Shown in pieces: positions 61,651 through 64,000 of a stretch of DNA of 64,000 nt (the stretch's first letter is position 1; every line of letters starts with the position of its first letter). The notes beneath the pieces were generated by a model. The model did no database searches. It was not told the origin of the DNA and was given only the letters and a program-made list of their open reading frames with translations. Source of the DNA: Devosia sp. YR412 (GTDB taxonomy: Bacteria; Pseudomonadota; Alphaproteobacteria; Rhizobiales; Devosiaceae); contig NZ_FOFL01000007.1 in the NCBI RefSeq assembly GCF_900110945.1, positions 58,792 through 122,791 of the forward strand, read 5' to 3'. The position numbers were made by a program, and so were the translations under genes.

Positions 61651-63029
61651 CCCCATGTTTCCAGATCCACCAGCGCCCGCGAGGTGATCGCCCGGCGCTT
61701 GGCCTGGGTCTTTTCCGTGCCGCGCCAGCGACCGGCGCCTTCGGGTTTGACGATTTCCACCTCGGGGAACAGGCCGAAATTCACATTCATCGGCTGGAAG
61801 CTGCGCGCGCCGCTATAGCCTTCGGCCTCCATATGGCCGCCGGTGATATGCGCCACCAAAGCGCCGAGCGCCGTGGTGATCGGCGGCATGGCCATGCTCT
61901 CGCCGCGCGCATCGGCAGCAGCCAGACGGCCGGTGATCAGGCCACAGGCGGCGCTTTCGACATAGCCTTCCACCCCGGTGACCTGACCGGCAAAGCGAAT
62001 GCGCGGATCGGCCTTGAGCCTCAGGTCGGGCCCCAGCACCTTTGGCGAATTGAGGAAAGTGTTGCGGTGCAAGCCGCCGAGGCGGGCGAATTGTGCATTT
62101 TCCAGCCCCGGGATCATGCGGAAAATATCAGCCTGGATGCCGTAACGCATCTTGGTCTGGAAGCCGACCATGTTCCACAGCGTGCCCAGCGCATTGTCCT
62201 GCCGCAGCTGGACGATGGCATAGCATTTTACGGTCGGGTTGCGCGGATTGGTCAGGCCAACCGGCTTCATCGGCCCGTGGCGCAAGGTTTCGACGCCACG
62301 TTCGGCCATCACTTCGATCGGCAGGCAGCCGTCGAAATAGGGCACATGTTCCCAGTCCTTGAATTCGTGCAGCGGCGCGGTCTTCAGCGCCTCGACGAAG
62401 GCAAAATACTGGTCCTTGTCCATCGGGCAGTTGAGATAGTCGGCGCCGGTGCCGCCGGGACCGGCCTTGTCATAGCGCGACTGCGCCCAGACAATGTCCA
62501 TGTCGATACTGTCCTTGTGGACGATCGGGGCAATGGCATCGAAAAAGGCCAGCGAATCTTCGCCGGTCTTGGCGAGGATTGCTTCTGCCAGGGCCGGGGA
62601 GGTCAGCGGCCCAGAGGCGATGATGACATTCTTCCAGTCCTCGGGCGGCCAGCCGGCGATCTCTTCGCGTAGCACGGTGATATTGGCATGGTTGTGGATG
62701 GCGCGGGTGACTTCGTCGGAAAAGCCATGCCGATCGACGGCCAAGGCGCCACCGGCGGGCAGCTTGTGCAGGTCGGCGGCGCGCATGATGATCGAGCCGC
62801 GGCGGCGCATTTCCTCATGCAGCAGGCCAACGGCGTTCTGCTCGTGGTCGTCGGAGCGGAAGCTGTTGGAGCAGACCAGCTCGGCGAAGCTGTCGGTGCT
62901 ATGCGCATCGGTGGCGCGCACGCCGCGCATTTCGTGGACGATGACAGTCGCGCCAGCTTCAGCGGCCTGCCATGCGGCTTCGGAGCCGGCGAGACCGCCG
63001 CCAATGATATGAATGGGTTCGTTTTGCAT
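61647..63029 (-). CDS. trmFO: Methylenetetrahydrofolate-tRNA-(uracil-5-)-methyltransferase TrmFO
   Basis: A 460-residue folate- and FAD-dependent enzyme that makes 5-methyluridine at position 54 of tRNA. The FAD site is [20 protein letters not shown] (about residues 7-26); [20 protein letters not shown] (about 50-69) carries the first conserved catalytic Cys. Later [20 protein letters not shown] holds the second flavin-contacting region. Length is as usual for TrmFO. Convergent with the synthase-family gene, with a four-base overlap of ends. Confidence 0.95.
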   Translation of the reverse strand: MQNEPIHIIGGGLAGSEAAWQAAEAGATVIVHEMRGVRATDAHSTDSFAELVCSNSFRSDDHEQNAVGLLHEEMRRRGSIIMRAADLHKLPAGGALAVDRHGFSDEVTRAIHNHANITVLREEIAGWPPEDWKNVIIASGPLTSPALAEAILAKTGEDSLAFFDAIAPIVHKDSIDMDIVWAQSRYDKAGPGGTGADYLNCPMDKDQYFAFVEALKTAPLHEFKDWEHVPYFDGCLPIEVMAERGVETLRHGPMKPVGLTNPRNPTVKCYAIVQLRQDNALGTLWNMVGFQTKMRYGIQADIFRMIPGLENAQFARLGGLHRNTFLNSPKVLGPDLRLKADPRIRFAGQVTGVEGYVESAACGLITGRLAAADARGESMAMPPITTALGALVAHITGGHMEAEGYSGARSFQPMNVNFGLFPEVEIVKPEGAGRWRGTEKTQAKRRAITSRALVDLETWG

Positions 63030-63160
63030 GGCGAGGCTTTAGCAAGCGCCACGAGAGGGCGCAACTGAACTGGTGGCTCAGGCTAGCATGCCGGGAGGTT
63101 GCGGGGACAAGTGCCGAAGTTGTCGGCAGGATCAGCGCCTGTGCAACGCTTGGGCAGAAT

Positions 63161-63196
63161 AACAAAACAGCCGCATCTCAGAGAGAAGCGGCTGTT
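63161..63196 (-). terminator. Terminator of the first DUF1127 gene
   Basis: On the minus strand AACAGCCGC / GCGGCTGTT pair (9 bp) around a 13-base loop and are followed by TTTGTT, 37 bases after the gene's stop. Confidence 0.85.
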
Positions 63197-63232
63197 CGGT
63201 TTGGGTCGTCGGTAAGTTCAGTCGAGCAGAAC

Positions 63233-63382
63233 TTAGAGACCAGCAGCATGATCGCGGGCAATGCGATTGATGTCGGTGCGCGAAATGCCCAGGTCGTTGA
63301 GCTGGCGATTGTCGAGAGCGGCGAGCTCACGAACGGTCTGCTGGTAGGCGGCCCACTTCTTGAAAGTCTTGCGGATGTCCAT
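63233..63382 (-). CDS. DUF1127 mini-protein
   Basis: A 49-residue protein whose central block RELAALDNRQLNDLGISRTDI and the following NRIARD are the DUF1127 signature. In Agrobacterium and Rhodobacter such small Arg-rich proteins act in phosphate or stress regulation and RNA control. A GGAGAA ribosome site precedes ATG 63382. It has its own terminator. The gene is too short for default gene callers. Confidence 0.9.
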   Translation of the reverse strand: MDIRKTFKKWAAYQQTVRELAALDNRQLNDLGISRTDINRIARDHAAGL

Positions 63383-63580
63383 TTGAATTCTCCTTTTCGT
63401 TTACAAGGATGTATTTAGAGCAGTGCCTGCCGAATGAGCACTGGGTCATTGGTCAAATGGGTCATGCGTTTTTTGCAGGGCTTGACCGGGTGATGGTTCA
63501 TGAGCGGTTAAGCATTGCGGCGCCGCCGTGGCCAGGCAGTGACCACGCCGGGGCAGGGTGCGACAGCTGGGCGCAGGCGC

Positions 63581-63733
63581 TCAGCGATCGAACAGCGATT
63601 TGGTCATTTTGGAGAAGTCAGGGCCGCTAAGCCCCAGCAGGTCTGCGTCACGGGAGGATGGGACCTCCATTTCGCGCAGGGTTTGCTTCACATCGACGAG
63701 GCGCTTGATACGCCAGACGGCACGTACAAACAT
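63581..63733 (-). CDS. DUF1127-like mini-protein, divergent
   Basis: A 50-residue frame from ATG 63733, with GGAG seven bases upstream on the minus strand. The sequence begins MFVRAVWRIKRLVDVKQTLR and ends DLLGLSGPDFSKMTKSLFDR; the basic N-terminal helix and a LGLS-turn resemble DUF1127, but several core residues differ. It lies about 200 bases upstream of the first DUF1127 gene, and the two may be ancient duplicates. Not strongly supported by itself. Confidence 0.55.
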   Translation of the reverse strand: MFVRAVWRIKRLVDVKQTLREMEVPSSRDADLLGLSGPDFSKMTKSLFDR

Positions 63734-64000
63734 TGTCGTACTCCATGCAGGCTATGAGCTAAGACTGGAAGATGAGCTGATTTGGCCCGTCTCGCCATGG
63801 CCGAAATCTCAGGCGCTTTATGCGCATGGCGCATGGCAAATTCATGATCCAGTCGCATTTGGACGTGCGAAAGCGCCGCCTGTGGTGCGGTTATCGACTA
63901 GAAAGGCGGATCCCGAGACGGCTTTCGCCTCTGAGGGATTTAGTATGTGAGACGATTACCGCCTCGGGACGTCCGGTTTTATGAACCGCGTCAGGCGGCC

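Noticed and set aside
63734..64000. A gene at the right edge
   Set aside because: Frames here are short, and none has a ribosome site or family features; a truncated gene cannot be excluded but is not supported.

Overview
The window is GC-rich, densely coding chromosomal DNA from an alphaproteobacterium. PopZ, an ExoR-like Sel1 protein, a DUF2497-valS linkage, an Aap general amino acid transporter, a scpAB-tatABC-serS-surE-yajC-secDF housekeeping block, a fused SecDF and DUF1127 mini-proteins together point to the order Hyphomicrobiales (Rhizobiales). A Devosia-like genus is my best guess, but this is inference from gene content, not a database result. I see no phage, integrase, transposase or CRISPR array.

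Layout. 1-4.8 kb: end of a sugar ABC-transporter operon with two TIM-barrel isomerase/epimerase genes alternating with two Gfo/Idh/MocA dehydrogenases, closed by a strong terminator. 4.8-8.4 kb: TraB/GumN protein, a complex I accessory subunit, tRNA-Pro, a PAP2 phosphatase and cystathionine beta-lyase. 8.5-14.5 kb: aapJQMP amino acid transporter with an unusually long AapQ and a second, orphan AapJ-like binding protein. 14.5-20.1 kb (minus strand): AlaX-type editing protein, cardiolipin synthase, cysteine synthase, photolyase, an SRPBCC protein and tRNA-Asn. 20.2-22.6 kb: mobA, a BenE-type transporter and two tiny overlapping genes. 22.6-27.9 kb: a ugpBAEC glycerol-3-phosphate operon ending in a TIM-barrel gene, preceded by a tandem array of PHO-box-like 11-mers.

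28.2-41 kb: tRNA-Cys, a decayed outer-membrane beta-barrel fragment, a Pcm-like gene, tolC, popZ, valS, a CorA/ZntB transporter, an MsbA-like ABC exporter with a possible leader ORF, an exoR-like gene and xthA. 41-46 kb: serine hydrolase, erpA, dgt, argS. 46-61.6 kb: SPOR-domain protein, scpA, scpB, an FbpC-like ATPase, tatABC, serS, surE, a degenerate LytM/NlpD-like lipoprotein, a DUF815 ATPase, yajC, secDF, an Mth938-like gene and a squalene/phytoene synthase-family gene. 61.6-64 kb: trmFO and two DUF1127 mini-genes; the last ~270 bases hold nothing I can support.

Functionally the window mixes nutrient uptake (sugars, amino acids, glycerol-3-phosphate), envelope biogenesis and protein export (Tat, Sec, TolC, cardiolipin), cell division and chromosome organisation (PopZ, SPOR, ScpAB, NlpD-like) and translation (ValS, ArgS, SerS, AlaX, TrmFO, three tRNAs). 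The most unusual signals are a three-copy mosaic hairpin repeat whose first stem changes with compensation between copies, the PHO-like 11-mer array upstream of ugpB, the ~110-residue membrane insertion in AapQ, and the omp remnant. I did not find a convincing new multi-gene system.
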